64,000 nt of DNA from contig CALLXF010000049.1 of assembly GCA_938015805.1 (NCBI GenBank), positions 1 to 64,000 of the forward strand, given 5' to 3'. The notes under the pieces were generated by a model. It searched no databases. It saw only the letters and a program-made list of their open reading frames with translations, and was not told where the DNA came from. Shown piece after piece: positions 37,150 through 46,302 of this stretch. Source of the DNA: an uncultured Saprospiraceae bacterium. GTDB taxonomy: Bacteria; Bacteroidota; Bacteroidia; Chitinophagales; Saprospiraceae. Position 1 is the first letter of the stretch. Every line of letters starts with the position of its first letter. A program made the translations under genes and the position numbers.

Positions 37150-37866
37150 ATGAATTGTATCATAGTAGATGATGAACCACTAGGTAGAAAGGGTATGGAA
37201 TTACTCGTAGATGAACTCCATTATCTCACGCTTAAAGATCAATTCCCTAATGCAATTTTAGCAAAAGAATACTTAGATAATAATGCCATTGATTTAATTT
37301 TTTTAGATATCGAAATGCCCGGGCTAAATGGCTTAGATTTTATTCGTTCTTTAAAGCAAAGTCCTCTTATTATTCTTTCTACAGCCTACCCTCAATTTGC
37401 TCTGGAAGCATTTGAACTAGACGTAGTAGATTATCTAGTAAAGCCAGTAGCCTTTGGTCGATTTTTAAAAGCGGTAGAAAAAGCTAAAGAATTTTATGAG
37501 TTATTGAATAAGAAAGAAACAACAATAGATTCCATCCAAGATGATTTTATTTTCATTAGATCAGAACGTAAAATAATTAAACTCTTTTTCTCAGACATAA
37601 AATACATAAAAGGCCTCAAGGATTATGTAATGATATATACCATCGACGATAAATTTATTACCGCGATGAATATCAAAACGATACATTCTAAAATCCCAAA
37701 TCAGATCTTTACTCGAATAAACAAATCCCATGTGATCAACATAAAATTCTTGACCTCTATAGAACATGATGTCGTCTATCTAGGAAACTCAGAATTTACT
37801 TTAGGAAACACATATAGAGATCATTTTATCTCCACTTTTATAAGCGACAAATTAATAAAACGCTAA
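37150..37866 (+). CDS. LytTR-family response regulator
   Basis: 238 residues. The receiver domain has the acidic pocket IIVDDEPLGRKGM, phosphoacceptor Asp in LIFLDIEMPGLNGLDF near 52-60, the Thr/Ser switch in LSTAYPQFALEAF and Lys in VDYLVKPVAFGRF. Residues 135-238 are a LytTR DNA-binding domain (FSDIKYIKGLKDYVMIYT, then FTRINKSHVINI). It pairs with the adjacent kinase. Bacterial LytTR proteins bind direct repeats; no matching repeat was found upstream of the operon. Confidence 0.93.
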   Translation: MNCIIVDDEPLGRKGMELLVDELHYLTLKDQFPNAILAKEYLDNNAIDLIFLDIEMPGLNGLDFIRSLKQSPLIILSTAYPQFALEAFELDVVDYLVKPVAFGRFLKAVEKAKEFYELLNKKETTIDSIQDDFIFIRSERKIIKLFFSDIKYIKGLKDYVMIYTIDDKFITAMNIKTIHSKIPNQIFTRINKSHVINIKFLTSIEHDVVYLGNSEFTLGNTYRDHFISTFISDKLIKR

Positions 37867-37898
37867 AACAAAAACATAGTATATCTGTTGTGATATTT

Positions 37899-38357
37899 AT
37901 GAAAGTATATCGCTACCAGACAGAGCAAATCCTTCCTATATCTATTGAAAAAGCCTGGGATTTTTTTTCATCACCAGTAAATCTCAAAGAGATCACACCG
38001 GATTATCTCGGGTTTAAAATCACATCAGATCTAGGCGATGGTAAAATGTATCCCGGTCAGATAATCACCTATGTAGTTAAACCACTAGCAGGTATTCCTA
38101 TGAGATGGGCTACAGAAATAACTCATGTAAAAGACAAGGAATATTTTGTGGATGAGCAAAGATTTGGTCCATACGCTATGTGGCATCATCAGCACTGGTT
38201 TAAGCAGACAGACAAAGGAGTCCATATGACGGACATCGTTCACTACGCCATACCGTTAGGAATTATAGGACGTATAGCAAATACCCTAATCGTTAAAAAT
38301 AAACTTAAGGAAATATTCGACTATCGATATAAAAAAGTAGAAACAATTTTTAGCTAA
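37899..38357 (+). CDS. SRPBCC-fold ligand-binding protein
   Basis: 152 residues from the ATG at 37899 (a GTG nine bases upstream is less likely). It is a START/Bet v1-like fold: N-terminal strand YRYQTEQILPISIEKAWDFF, then SSPVNLKEITPDYLGFKI, and a long C-terminal helix (LIVKNKLKEIFDYRYKKVET). This is the COG4276 type. Function unknown; it could bind a hydrophobic ligand. It lies 32 bp after the response regulator and may be a late gene of that operon, then overlaps the converging tpiA by 8 bp. Confidence 0.8.
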   Translation: MKVYRYQTEQILPISIEKAWDFFSSPVNLKEITPDYLGFKITSDLGDGKMYPGQIITYVVKPLAGIPMRWATEITHVKDKEYFVDEQRFGPYAMWHHQHWFKQTDKGVHMTDIVHYAIPLGIIGRIANTLIVKNKLKEIFDYRYKKVETIFS

Positions 38358-39105
38358 AACTATTGATTATCGGTACAAAGCTATCTGCCTTTAGTGATGC
38401 TCCCCCGACCAAGCCTCCGTCTATATCCGCCTGGCTAAAAAGCTCTTTTGCATTTGCAGGTTTTACGGAGCCTCCATATAATATCGAAATATTCTTTGAT
38501 TTAGTCCCGATTTTGGTTTTAAGATAATCTCTTATCTCCCGATGCATTTCCTGAGCTTGTTCCGGACTAGCAGTCTCACCAGTTCCGATTGCCCATATAG
38601 GCTCGTAGGCCAATATTATATTATCAAAATCTGCTTTCTTTAAATGGAAGAGACTTTCTTTTACTTGCTTTTTTACATGTGCAATATGCTTTTTTGCCTT
38701 TCTGGTTTTTAAAGATTCCCCACAACAAAAAACAACTTTTAACCCATTGGCGAAAGCCAAATCAACCTTTTCCTTTATAATATCATTAGTCTCATTATTA
38801 TCAGCTCTACGCTCCGAATGCCCTATAATCACATATTCTATTCCTATGGAAGCTAGCATACTCGCAGACACCTCTCCAGTATGTGCCCCACTAGCTTTAT
38901 GATGACAGTTCTGGGCCATAACATCCACTTTATCCATATACCTAGTTTTTGCCTTAAACTCCATAAGATAAGGAAATGGAACCCCGATCAATGTATGGAC
39001 CGATTTATCTCTTTGAGATTTAACGATAGTGGTGACAAGCTTATCCGCTTCCTGGATGCTTAAATTCATTTTCCAGTTACCCGCAGCAATTTTTCTCTTA
39101 CTCAT
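38350..39105 (-). CDS. tpiA: Triosephosphate isomerase
   Basis: 251 residues, the normal length. The catalytic Lys is in AAGNWKMNL near 12, the electrophile His in YVIIGHSERR near 95, the catalytic Glu in AYEPIWAIGTG near 165 and the phosphate loop at ILYGGSVKPANA near 208. It interconverts dihydroxyacetone phosphate and glyceraldehyde 3-phosphate in glycolysis. The gene ends inside the 3' end of the SRPBCC gene (8-bp overlap) and is divergent from ppk. A perfect decamer copy (38749-38758) with 5-bp stem lies inside. Confidence 0.95.
   Translation of the reverse strand: MSKRKIAAGNWKMNLSIQEADKLVTTIVKSQRDKSVHTLIGVPFPYLMEFKAKTRYMDKVDVMAQNCHHKASGAHTGEVSASMLASIGIEYVIIGHSERRADNNETNDIIKEKVDLAFANGLKVVFCCGESLKTRKAKKHIAHVKKQVKESLFHLKKADFDNIILAYEPIWAIGTGETASPEQAQEMHREIRDYLKTKIGTKSKNISILYGGSVKPANAKELFSQADIDGGLVGGASLKADSFVPIINSFS
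38749..38758 (+). repeat. GGCGNAAGCC decamer, copy 5 (N=A)
   Basis: In tpiA, read as A-F-A on the sense strand. Flanking bases extend the stem to TTGGC-GAAA-GCCAA, the longest in the window. Confidence 0.65.
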
Positions 39106-39173
39106 AAGTGAAATTTAATATTAGGATGCCAAAAATATTCATAAATTACCGAATTATTAAACAGATCGTGTAA

Positions 39174-41216
39174 GTGGCAAAAGAAAACCCATATATAAAC
39201 CGAGATATTAGCTGGCTAGACTTTAATTATAGAGTACTACAAGAAGCTAAAGATCCTCGAGTTCCATTGCTTGAAAGAATTAAATTTCTCGCTATATATT
39301 CGTCTAATCTGGGTGAATTCTTTAAAGTCAGGGTGGCCAATCATAAAAACTTATTACGTGTAAGTAAGAAAACTAAAAAAGAACTCGGAGAGGATCACAA
39401 AGAAATACTAATCCAAATCCTCAAAACAGTCGAAGAACAACAAAAGGACTTTAGCCATATTTATGGAAAAAAAATTGCTCCCGAATTACGTAGAGCAGGA
39501 ATACGATTTGTTACTCGTAAGGATCTTAATCAAAAACAAAAGGATTTTGTAAAAGACTATTTTGAAGAAAATCTAATGTTTTATACTCAACCTATTCTGC
39601 TATGGCGAGATAGGGTTAAACCATTCCTAAACAATAGCTCTCTGTACCTAGCATTAGTAATGGAAACTGAAGATAAAAAGAAGGGATACTATTACGGCAT
39701 CGTACAAATTCCATCTTTCTCTGTCGATCGCTTTATCATTTTACCCAAGGAAAAAGAAGATCTCGTAGAAATAATATTACTAGATGATATCGTTAGATTA
39801 TATGTCAGAGAGCTGTTCCCTGGTTTTAAAATATTAGACACATATTCTATAAAAATCACAAGGGATGCAGAGCTTTACATAGATGACGAGTTTGAAGGGA
39901 ATCTTTTAGAAAAAGTAAAAAGCAGTCTCAAAAAACGAAATATAGGTCCAGCCTCAAGAATGGTTTACGATCGTAAAATGCCTTCTCATTTACTCAAGTT
40001 TTTAATGTCTAATTTTGGACTGGAAGAGATAGATCTGATCTCGGAGGGAAGGTACCATAACAATTTTGATTTTTTTAAATTTCCTGATTTTGGAAAGAAA
40101 CATCTACTAAACGATAAGCTTCCTCCCCTTCCACTAAAAAGTCTGGATAATAAAGAATCTATATTTTCTGCAATAGAAAAGAAAGATCATTTTATCCATG
40201 TTCCTTACCACAGCTATGACTCAGTGGTTCGATTCTTTGAGGAAGCCAGTGAGGACCCTGAGGTGGATACTATACGTATCGTACAATATAGAGTCGCAAA
40301 GGAATCTCGTATTATGGAGGCTTTGATTAAAGCAGCTAAGAATGGAAAAAAAGTTACCACTTTTATAGAAATAAAAGCCCGTTTTGATGAGGAAGCGAAT
40401 TTAAAATGGGGAGAAAAATTAGAGAAGAATGGAGTAGAAGTTTCTTACAGTATGCCTGGCTTAAAAGTACATTCTAAAATTGCTCTGGTTACTAAGCGGA
40501 CGGATAAAGGGGTAAAAAGATATGCCTATCTAAGTACGGGAAACTTTCATGAAGGAACTGCTACTTTATATTCTGATATGGGTCTTTTTACGGCGGATAA
40601 AAGATATACCGACGAGATGAAAACCCTGTTTAAATTTCTCGATACTGGAAAAAAAGAGGGTATCTTTTTTAAGCATCTGGCTGTAGGCTATTTTGGACTT
40701 AAAACTCGATTAAAGTCATTAGTAAAAGAACAAATATCAAAAGGAAAGAAAGGGCGTATTATTTTAAAAATGAATAGCCTCCAGGATACAGAAATGATCG
40801 ACCTGCTTTATAAAGCCAGTATGCATGGCGTAGAGATAAAACTAATCGTTAGGGGAATTTGCTGTATCGTACCAGGAATAAAAGGTCAAAGTGAAAACAT
40901 ATCAGGAATCAGTATTGTAGATCGATTTTTAGAACATAGTCGTGTATTTATTTTTGGAGAAGAAGGTAAAGAAAAAGTATTTCTTTCCTCTGCTGACTGG
41001 ATGGTAAGGAATTTACATCATCGTGTAGAAACCGTTTTTCCGATCTATAACCCTGAAATAAAACAACAAATCATCGACCTTATAGACCTACAACTAAAGG
41101 ATAATGTTAAAGCCAGATCTCTTAATTTTAAAAAGAACAATACCTACGTTACTAATGACAAAGAACCATTCCATAGCCAAATAGAAACTTACAACTATAT
41201 TAAAAAGCTATCCTAG
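39174..41216 (+). CDS. ppk1: Polyphosphate kinase 1
   Basis: 680 residues from a GTG at 39174; no upstream ATG in frame was found. The N-terminal INRDISWLDFNYRVLQEA, the middle YSYDSVVRFF-like FIHVPYHSYDSVVRFFEEA, the catalytic-His segment MPGLKVHSKIALV near residue 430, and YLSTGNFHEGTATLYSDMGLFT near 460 are Ppk1 hallmarks. The enzyme makes and reverses polyphosphate with ATP. It is divergent from tpiA. Its stop (41214-41216) shares the sequence CTAG with the stop of the converging peroxidase gene. Confidence 0.94.
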   Translation: MAKENPYINRDISWLDFNYRVLQEAKDPRVPLLERIKFLAIYSSNLGEFFKVRVANHKNLLRVSKKTKKELGEDHKEILIQILKTVEEQQKDFSHIYGKKIAPELRRAGIRFVTRKDLNQKQKDFVKDYFEENLMFYTQPILLWRDRVKPFLNNSSLYLALVMETEDKKKGYYYGIVQIPSFSVDRFIILPKEKEDLVEIILLDDIVRLYVRELFPGFKILDTYSIKITRDAELYIDDEFEGNLLEKVKSSLKKRNIGPASRMVYDRKMPSHLLKFLMSNFGLEEIDLISEGRYHNNFDFFKFPDFGKKHLLNDKLPPLPLKSLDNKESIFSAIEKKDHFIHVPYHSYDSVVRFFEEASEDPEVDTIRIVQYRVAKESRIMEALIKAAKNGKKVTTFIEIKARFDEEANLKWGEKLEKNGVEVSYSMPGLKVHSKIALVTKRTDKGVKRYAYLSTGNFHEGTATLYSDMGLFTADKRYTDEMKTLFKFLDTGKKEGIFFKHLAVGYFGLKTRLKSLVKEQISKGKKGRIILKMNSLQDTEMIDLLYKASMHGVEIKLIVRGICCIVPGIKGQSENISGISIVDRFLEHSRVFIFGEEGKEKVFLSSADWMVRNLHHRVETVFPIYNPEIKQQIIDLIDLQLKDNVKARSLNFKKNNTYVTNDKEPFHSQIETYNYIKKLS

Positions 41217-44125
41217 ATTTTAAAAAATCTATGTAGGACTATTTGCTGATTTTCTGTATTGAACATTCTTAACAAATAATGACCTTGAGCTAAATCATCT
41301 ACTCTTAAGCGTCCTTCATTAAATGAAAAATCTACTATCTCTGTTCTCATTAGTCGGCCGTCTATACTGTAAATTTGCATAGGTAACTGATCCATTTCTG
41401 TTTCGAATCTAACTATTAATGACCCCGTAACAGGGTTTGGAAATATTCTAGTCTCTCTATAATAATCACGACCATTACAATCCTCATCTATATCATTATC
41501 TGGAATCTCAGTTGCACCTGGAAATATTTCTGAACTACTATCATCACAATCCGTATTATCCATCACGTATCCAGTAGGCGGTATAAGATAACATGATTCT
41601 AATAAAGACGCGATATCTCCATATCCATCTCCATCAGCATCCCTGTAATAATCATAATAAGGAATCCCATCATCGATCGAGCCAGAACAATTATTATCGA
41701 TTCCATCACAGATTTCTACAGCGTTTGAGTTGATCTGAGCATTATTATCATCACAGTCCGTGGCATCCGCTACAAATCCTGCTGGAGGTACGAGACTACA
41801 AAATTCCATAACTGTGGTCGGATCTCCAAAACCATCTCCATCCGCATCTCTATAATAATCGTAATAAGGAATATTATCATCTATAGCACCCGAGCAATTA
41901 TTATCGATACCATCACAAATTTCTACAGCATCTACATTTACCATATTATCTGTATCCTCACAATCTAAACTGTTAGTCACAAACCCAGCGGGTGGTACTG
42001 ATAAACAAGTATCTACAGCCATCATAATAGAGCCGTATCCGTCTCCATCAGCGTCTTGATAATAAGTGTTTATGGCTAGTCCCTCGTCTATACTTCCGTT
42101 ACAATCATCATCCGCTCCATTACACGTTTCCACTCCATCTGGATTGATTGCGGCGTTCTCATCATCACAGTCTTCAAAATAATAAAACCCATCATTATCC
42201 GCATCTATAAAAAATAAATCCTCAGCAAAAGCATACACGTCCTCCGCAATATTAGTCCCGATAAGACGACCAGGAATATCATCAGCTGGTGGATGTATAC
42301 CTCCCCATATTCTAGATAAGCTGGTTTGCTCTGATGCATCTTTGTAGGTCGCCCATTGCAAAGTCATTGTCTCAGAGGGCCCTCTTTCAAAAACTAAGAA
42401 CTCATCTTGTGGTGCCTCAAACTCACCCATGCCTCCTGGAAAAAAAGCATCACCAGTTACAAATTCCATGATCTCTGCAGCAGCACTAGAAAAGGTAGAG
42501 TGCCCTGAAATGTATCCTGCAAAATTAGGCGTAACAAAACTAGGTCTCTGATAAGGCCACCAGTTTTTAGCCGGAATCCATCCCACTCCGGCTATATCTG
42601 TCTGAGGATTATCTATAAAATCGGGACCTCTCCAGGCATAAAGCTTAATCTCACCTAATGTTGACGGGTCGGCTATGGCAAGTGGATCACCAGCTTCTAT
42701 AACTTCTATATATCCCGGTATTAGATCAAATCCTTGCGGATCATAACTCGGCAACGATGGATCAGTTCTCTGCCCTTTCTCTGCTAAAAATCTAATGGCG
42801 GATACAGGTCTTATATAATCGTAGTATCCTTTTATTCCCCATGCTGTAATCGCACAATCGTGCATCGCTCCTCCCATGAGTAAATAGGATTTAACATCCC
42901 ACTCTAAGTCATCGAGTATCTCCCCTTCTCCTTTATATCTTTTCTCAAATTGAGGATGATCACTTACATAGTTTAATAGAGTAAACCAGTGGCCTGGAGG
43001 CGTCTCAGAATCTGGACCATCTGCCCAGAACTCTGCAAGGATTCGACCATAGTCGGCTCTCCTAACCATTTGCGGTTGGTATGGCATTCCGGTAACAGGA
43101 TTTAATGCATGACCATTACTAGGATCTCCACCATCAAGTAGATTATAAAATTGATCATACTCCTCAAAATCACTTGGATAATCTGTAATATTCCCTATCG
43201 AGGCTGGTGATATATCTATCATGGTATCATCAGCTGGATCGAGGTGACTCGACCATATAGATACAAGCTGGAATCCCCATCTCCACTGATCGCTCATAGC
43301 TCCATTTCCGTCTTCGCTTAGCAATGGCGGATCTCCTGGGTCATGATAAATCCACCAATCATTATTATCTCTTTGTTTTATCGTAAGATCCTCATTAGTA
43401 AGTGCAAAAGGACTCACTTGTCCCCACTCTGGACTTAAAAAAGGAGGCGTATTAAAAGGTATCGGGTTTCCGGCTTGATCGATAAATAAATCTAAGGTTA
43501 ATGGTTGCCATCGATTAGGGTCAGATAGATGATAATTACCTACCGAATCCATGACAAGAGATTGATTTACGGGTTGGTAAACTTGGTTACCGTAATTACC
43601 GATTTGATAAGATCCATCTTGCAGCCCGTAGTCAATAACCATTTGAGCAACATAATTTCCTAATGCCGCAGGATCTCCGGTAGAATAATCGGTAGAAGTT
43701 ATTGCAGGATTATATCCTAAATCTCCCATTTTATTATTGATTCTCTGTGTAAAAGAAAACCCTTCTGGAGAAAAATTAAATCTATTAGCTAGTAGCCTAT
43801 AACAGAAATAAGAAATCGCTTCTTCTCTTATGTCTTCTACATTCATGGTGATCGGAAAATCATCTATGGGAAATTCAAATCCGCTAACCGTTTTACCCAT
43901 AAAATAGGGCTCTGCTATATCATCCGTAAGTGCCCATATATCATACATTCCTGCTGACATATGGAATAAGTTTCTGGCATGTACAGTCGGTCTTGCAAAA
44001 TCATTACGGATACTCTCTAGTAAAACCTCATTCCATTCTCTTGCAACAGACTGTGCATTTAAAGATTGCGTACAAACAGTTAGTAAAAAGAAAAACGAAA
44101 AATATTTAGATAAAATTGATCTCAT
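41213..44125 (-). CDS. Vanadium haloperoxidase-like (PAP2 fold) protein with MopE repeats and T9SS domain
   Basis: 970 residues with a signal peptide (to about residue 24). The catalytic core has all three vanadate/phosphate motifs: K-x6-RP in KNWWPYQRP near residue 522, an SGH motif in YISGHSTFSSA near 541 and SR-x3-G-x-H-x3-D in SRIWGGIHPPAD near 607. This fits vanadium-dependent haloperoxidases and phosphatases; which one cannot be decided. Residues about 640-880 hold tandem MopE-type Asp/Cys repeats (69-residue period), and the C-terminus has a T9SS sorting domain (RIFPNPVTGSLIVRF). The first SGH residue is usually preceded by P; here it is I. It is probably secreted and cell-surface associated. 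Confidence 0.85.
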   Translation of the reverse strand: MRSILSKYFSFFFLLTVCTQSLNAQSVAREWNEVLLESIRNDFARPTVHARNLFHMSAGMYDIWALTDDIAEPYFMGKTVSGFEFPIDDFPITMNVEDIREEAISYFCYRLLANRFNFSPEGFSFTQRINNKMGDLGYNPAITSTDYSTGDPAALGNYVAQMVIDYGLQDGSYQIGNYGNQVYQPVNQSLVMDSVGNYHLSDPNRWQPLTLDLFIDQAGNPIPFNTPPFLSPEWGQVSPFALTNEDLTIKQRDNNDWWIYHDPGDPPLLSEDGNGAMSDQWRWGFQLVSIWSSHLDPADDTMIDISPASIGNITDYPSDFEEYDQFYNLLDGGDPSNGHALNPVTGMPYQPQMVRRADYGRILAEFWADGPDSETPPGHWFTLLNYVSDHPQFEKRYKGEGEILDDLEWDVKSYLLMGGAMHDCAITAWGIKGYYDYIRPVSAIRFLAEKGQRTDPSLPSYDPQGFDLIPGYIEVIEAGDPLAIADPSTLGEIKLYAWRGPDFIDNPQTDIAGVGWIPAKNWWPYQRPSFVTPNFAGYISGHSTFSSAAAEIMEFVTGDAFFPGGMGEFEAPQDEFLVFERGPSETMTLQWATYKDASEQTSLSRIWGGIHPPADDIPGRLIGTNIAEDVYAFAEDLFFIDADNDGFYYFEDCDDENAAINPDGVETCNGADDDCNGSIDEGLAINTYYQDADGDGYGSIMMAVDTCLSVPPAGFVTNSLDCEDTDNMVNVDAVEICDGIDNNCSGAIDDNIPYYDYYRDADGDGFGDPTTVMEFCSLVPPAGFVADATDCDDNNAQINSNAVEICDGIDNNCSGSIDDGIPYYDYYRDADGDGYGDIASLLESCYLIPPTGYVMDNTDCDDSSSEIFPGATEIPDNDIDEDCNGRDYYRETRIFPNPVTGSLIVRFETEMDQLPMQIYSIDGRLMRTEIVDFSFNEGRLRVDDLAQGHYLLRMFNTENQQIVLHRFFKI
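41478..42195 (-). repeat. Tandem coding repeat, period about 207 bp
   Basis: Three near-identical 69-codon units with ICDGIDNNCSG, YYDYYRDADGDG and DCDD lie head to tail in the haloperoxidase-like gene. Two of them (starting about 41923 and 41716) are clearly alike at base level, as if recently duplicated. They are not CRISPR repeats. Confidence 0.75.
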
Positions 44126-44263
44126 AAGTCCAATTGTCTTAAAAACTACAAATATATTAAGAATAATTATATATGAACTAAGTAATTATAAACAGTCTCT
44201 AGTGATATTACATAAATAATGCTCTTAATGTTGTAAATGCTGCTTTAAAATTTTAGTAAATCT

Positions 44264-44271
44264 TAGCTTTG
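44264..44271 (+). promoter_or_regulatory. Likely -7 box of purB (TAGCTTTG)
   Basis: Matches TAnnTTTG, the Bacteroidota -7 element, 18 bases upstream of the ATG. No good -33 TTTG box was found at the usual spacing. Confidence 0.4.
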
Positions 44272-44289
44272 TCAGCTAAATAGTAAAAT

Positions 44290-45606
44290 ATGCTTACAGC
44301 AGTTACCCCTATAGACGGCAGATATAGTTCAAAAACATCGATTTTATCTGATTATTTTTCAGAAGCCGCACTTATAAAATATAGAGTATTTATAGAGGTG
44401 GAGTATTTAAAGGCTTTCGCCGAATATTCAGGCTTACCTCAGACTAGTTTTAGTGATTTAGATAAAATCATCGATCGTTTTGATACGGCAGAAGCACAAA
44501 AAATCAAGGACACAGAAAAAGTTACTAATCATGATGTAAAAGCTGTTGAATATTATGTAAAGGATCACTTACGTGAATTAGGATTAGATAAATATGAGGA
44601 ATTTGTTCATTTTGGGTTAACCAGTCAGGATATCAATAATACCGCTGTTCCTTTATCCCTTAAGCATGCCCTGGAGCAGGTTTATTTTCCTAATCTCCAA
44701 AAAGTAATAGATACACTTATCACTTTATCAGAAAAATACAAAGGCATCCCTATGCTCGCTCGGACCCATGGTCAACCTGCCTCTCCTACTACTGTAGGAA
44801 AAGAAATTGCAGTCTTTGTAGAACGTTTACAAGATCAGTTAGATTTATTAAAATCATTACCGATTAAAGCAAAATTTGGAGGAGCCACGGGTAATTTTAA
44901 CGCACATAAAGTGTCCTATCCCGATGTGGACTGGATCTCCTTTGGAAATAAATTTGTAGATGATCTCGGAATGATTAGGTCGCAACACACTACACAGATT
45001 GCACATTACGATCATCTGGCTGCTATTTTTGATAACTGTTCTAGAATAAATACGATACTTATAGATTTTGCGAGAGATATTTGGACCTATATTTCTCAAG
45101 AATACTTTAAACAAAAAGTTATCGCAAACGAGGTGGGATCTTCTGCAATGCCTCATAAAGTAAACCCGATCGACTTTGAAAATGCAGAAGGGAACTTAGG
45201 AATGGCTAACGCCATTTTAAATCATCTCTCTGCTAAACTTCCTATCTCTAGATTGCAACGTGATCTTACTGATAGTACTGTACTTAGGAACATCGGAGTT
45301 CCATTCGGACACATCCAGATCGCCTTCCTATCTTTAGAAAAAGGAATTAGTAAACTCAGCTTAAACGAGAACCAACTCAAAAAAGATTTAGAGCTTAACT
45401 GGGCAGTGGTTGCGGAAGCAATACAAAATATCCTACGTAGGGAAGGTGTAGAAAAACCTTATGAAAAATTAAAAGCATTAACCCGCGGAAATGAAACTAT
45501 TACGGAGCAATCTATCGTTACTTTTATAGATGGACTAGATGTAAGTGTGGAAGTTAAAAACGAATTGAAAAATATCAGTCCTCATAATTACATTGGATAC
45601 TATTAA
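44290..45606 (+). CDS. purB: Adenylosuccinate lyase
   Basis: 438 residues. The start ATG at 44290 gives the conserved TPIDGRYSSKTSILSDYFSE. The catalytic His is in ARTHGQPASPTTVGKE near residue 160 and the signature loop SSAMPHKVNPIDFENAEG near 285. It splits adenylosuccinate and SAICAR in purine synthesis. It is the first gene of a rightward group with a 12-bp gap to the next ORF. Decamer copy 6 (44412-44421) and a related GCGGAAGC hairpin (45410-45421) lie inside. Confidence 0.94.
   Translation: MLTAVTPIDGRYSSKTSILSDYFSEAALIKYRVFIEVEYLKAFAEYSGLPQTSFSDLDKIIDRFDTAEAQKIKDTEKVTNHDVKAVEYYVKDHLRELGLDKYEEFVHFGLTSQDINNTAVPLSLKHALEQVYFPNLQKVIDTLITLSEKYKGIPMLARTHGQPASPTTVGKEIAVFVERLQDQLDLLKSLPIKAKFGGATGNFNAHKVSYPDVDWISFGNKFVDDLGMIRSQHTTQIAHYDHLAAIFDNCSRINTILIDFARDIWTYISQEYFKQKVIANEVGSSAMPHKVNPIDFENAEGNLGMANAILNHLSAKLPISRLQRDLTDSTVLRNIGVPFGHIQIAFLSLEKGISKLSLNENQLKKDLELNWAVVAEAIQNILRREGVEKPYEKLKALTRGNETITEQSIVTFIDGLDVSVEVKNELKNISPHNYIGYY
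44412..44421 (-). repeat. GGCGNAAGCC decamer, copy 6 (N=A)
   Basis: In purB, read as A-F-A (sense strand GGCTTTCGCC). Context on the decamer strand is TTC before it, as in copies 2 and 8. Confidence 0.6.
45410..45421 (+). repeat. Related mini-hairpin TTGC-GGAA-GCAA
   Basis: A 4-bp stem with a GGAA (GNRA) loop inside purB, read as V-A-E-A. Same core GCGNAAGC as the decamer. Confidence 0.4.
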
Positions 45607-45617
45607 AACTTAAAACC

Positions 45618-46118
45618 ATGCTCAAAAAAATCTTTAGCTTCTTAAAAGGAACTTCCAGTACTGTAAAATCTACTATCGAAAAATCAGCTGATTTTATAGA
45701 CGAAACCCTAGACAATGAATACATCGCAAACACGATCGACAAGGCAAAAGAAGTGACTGGCGATATGGCTCATAAAGCAGGAGAAGTTTATGAAAAAACT
45801 AAACAATCAGCGGAGGATTTTATAGACTCTGATCCACTCCAAGAGATAAAATCTAAAGGCAAAGAAATCCTAGATGATGTCACAGAAAAAGGAAAAGAGC
45901 TCGTCGATAAAGCCAAAGAAAATGACATGGTCAAGGACTTAACGGACAAGACAAAAGATTTTGCAGATAAAGTAGCTGATAAAGGAAAAGAATTAGCCGA
46001 CAAGGCAATGGAAAATGAAACCGTAAAAAGTACTGTTACATCTATTAAGGAAACCACAGACTCCGTAGCTGAAAAAATAACTCAAGTTGTAGATGACTTC
46101 CCCGATGAGGAGGAATAA
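45618..46118 (+). CDS. LEA-like / YtxH-like helical repeat protein
   Basis: 166 residues, almost wholly charged helix with Ala/Lys/Glu/Asp and no Cys or Trp. The repeated KGKEL(V/A)DKA unit occurs near residues 95 and 115, with KAKENDMVKDLTDKTKD and KAMENETVKS between, an 11-residue-like periodicity as in group 3 late-embryogenesis-abundant proteins and apolipophorin-like helices. There is no signal peptide or membrane helix. Such proteins are associated with desiccation, cold or membrane stress. It follows purB by 11 bp and may be co-transcribed, but a role with purB is not indicated. Confidence 0.7.
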   Translation: MLKKIFSFLKGTSSTVKSTIEKSADFIDETLDNEYIANTIDKAKEVTGDMAHKAGEVYEKTKQSAEDFIDSDPLQEIKSKGKEILDDVTEKGKELVDKAKENDMVKDLTDKTKDFADKVADKGKELADKAMENETVKSTVTSIKETTDSVAEKITQVVDDFPDEEE

Positions 46119-46302
46119 AAATGTTAATCTTCTAGATTAGAATACCCTTACAGTTATGTTTTCCAAGTAAATGTAATGATGATATTATTTCCAGTATTGG
46201 GTTAGGCTACTTCTATGTTTTAGTACTTTTGTGATTTTTTAAAATTTAAAATAGAATTAAGACTTCAAGTTCCACAATCATCGTTTTTAATAAAATTGAT
46301 TT

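Noticed and set aside
41478-42195. A regular repeat array, considered as a possible CRISPR
   Set aside because: The repeats are in frame inside a long coding gene, have a 207-bp period and encode conserved Asp/Cys motifs.
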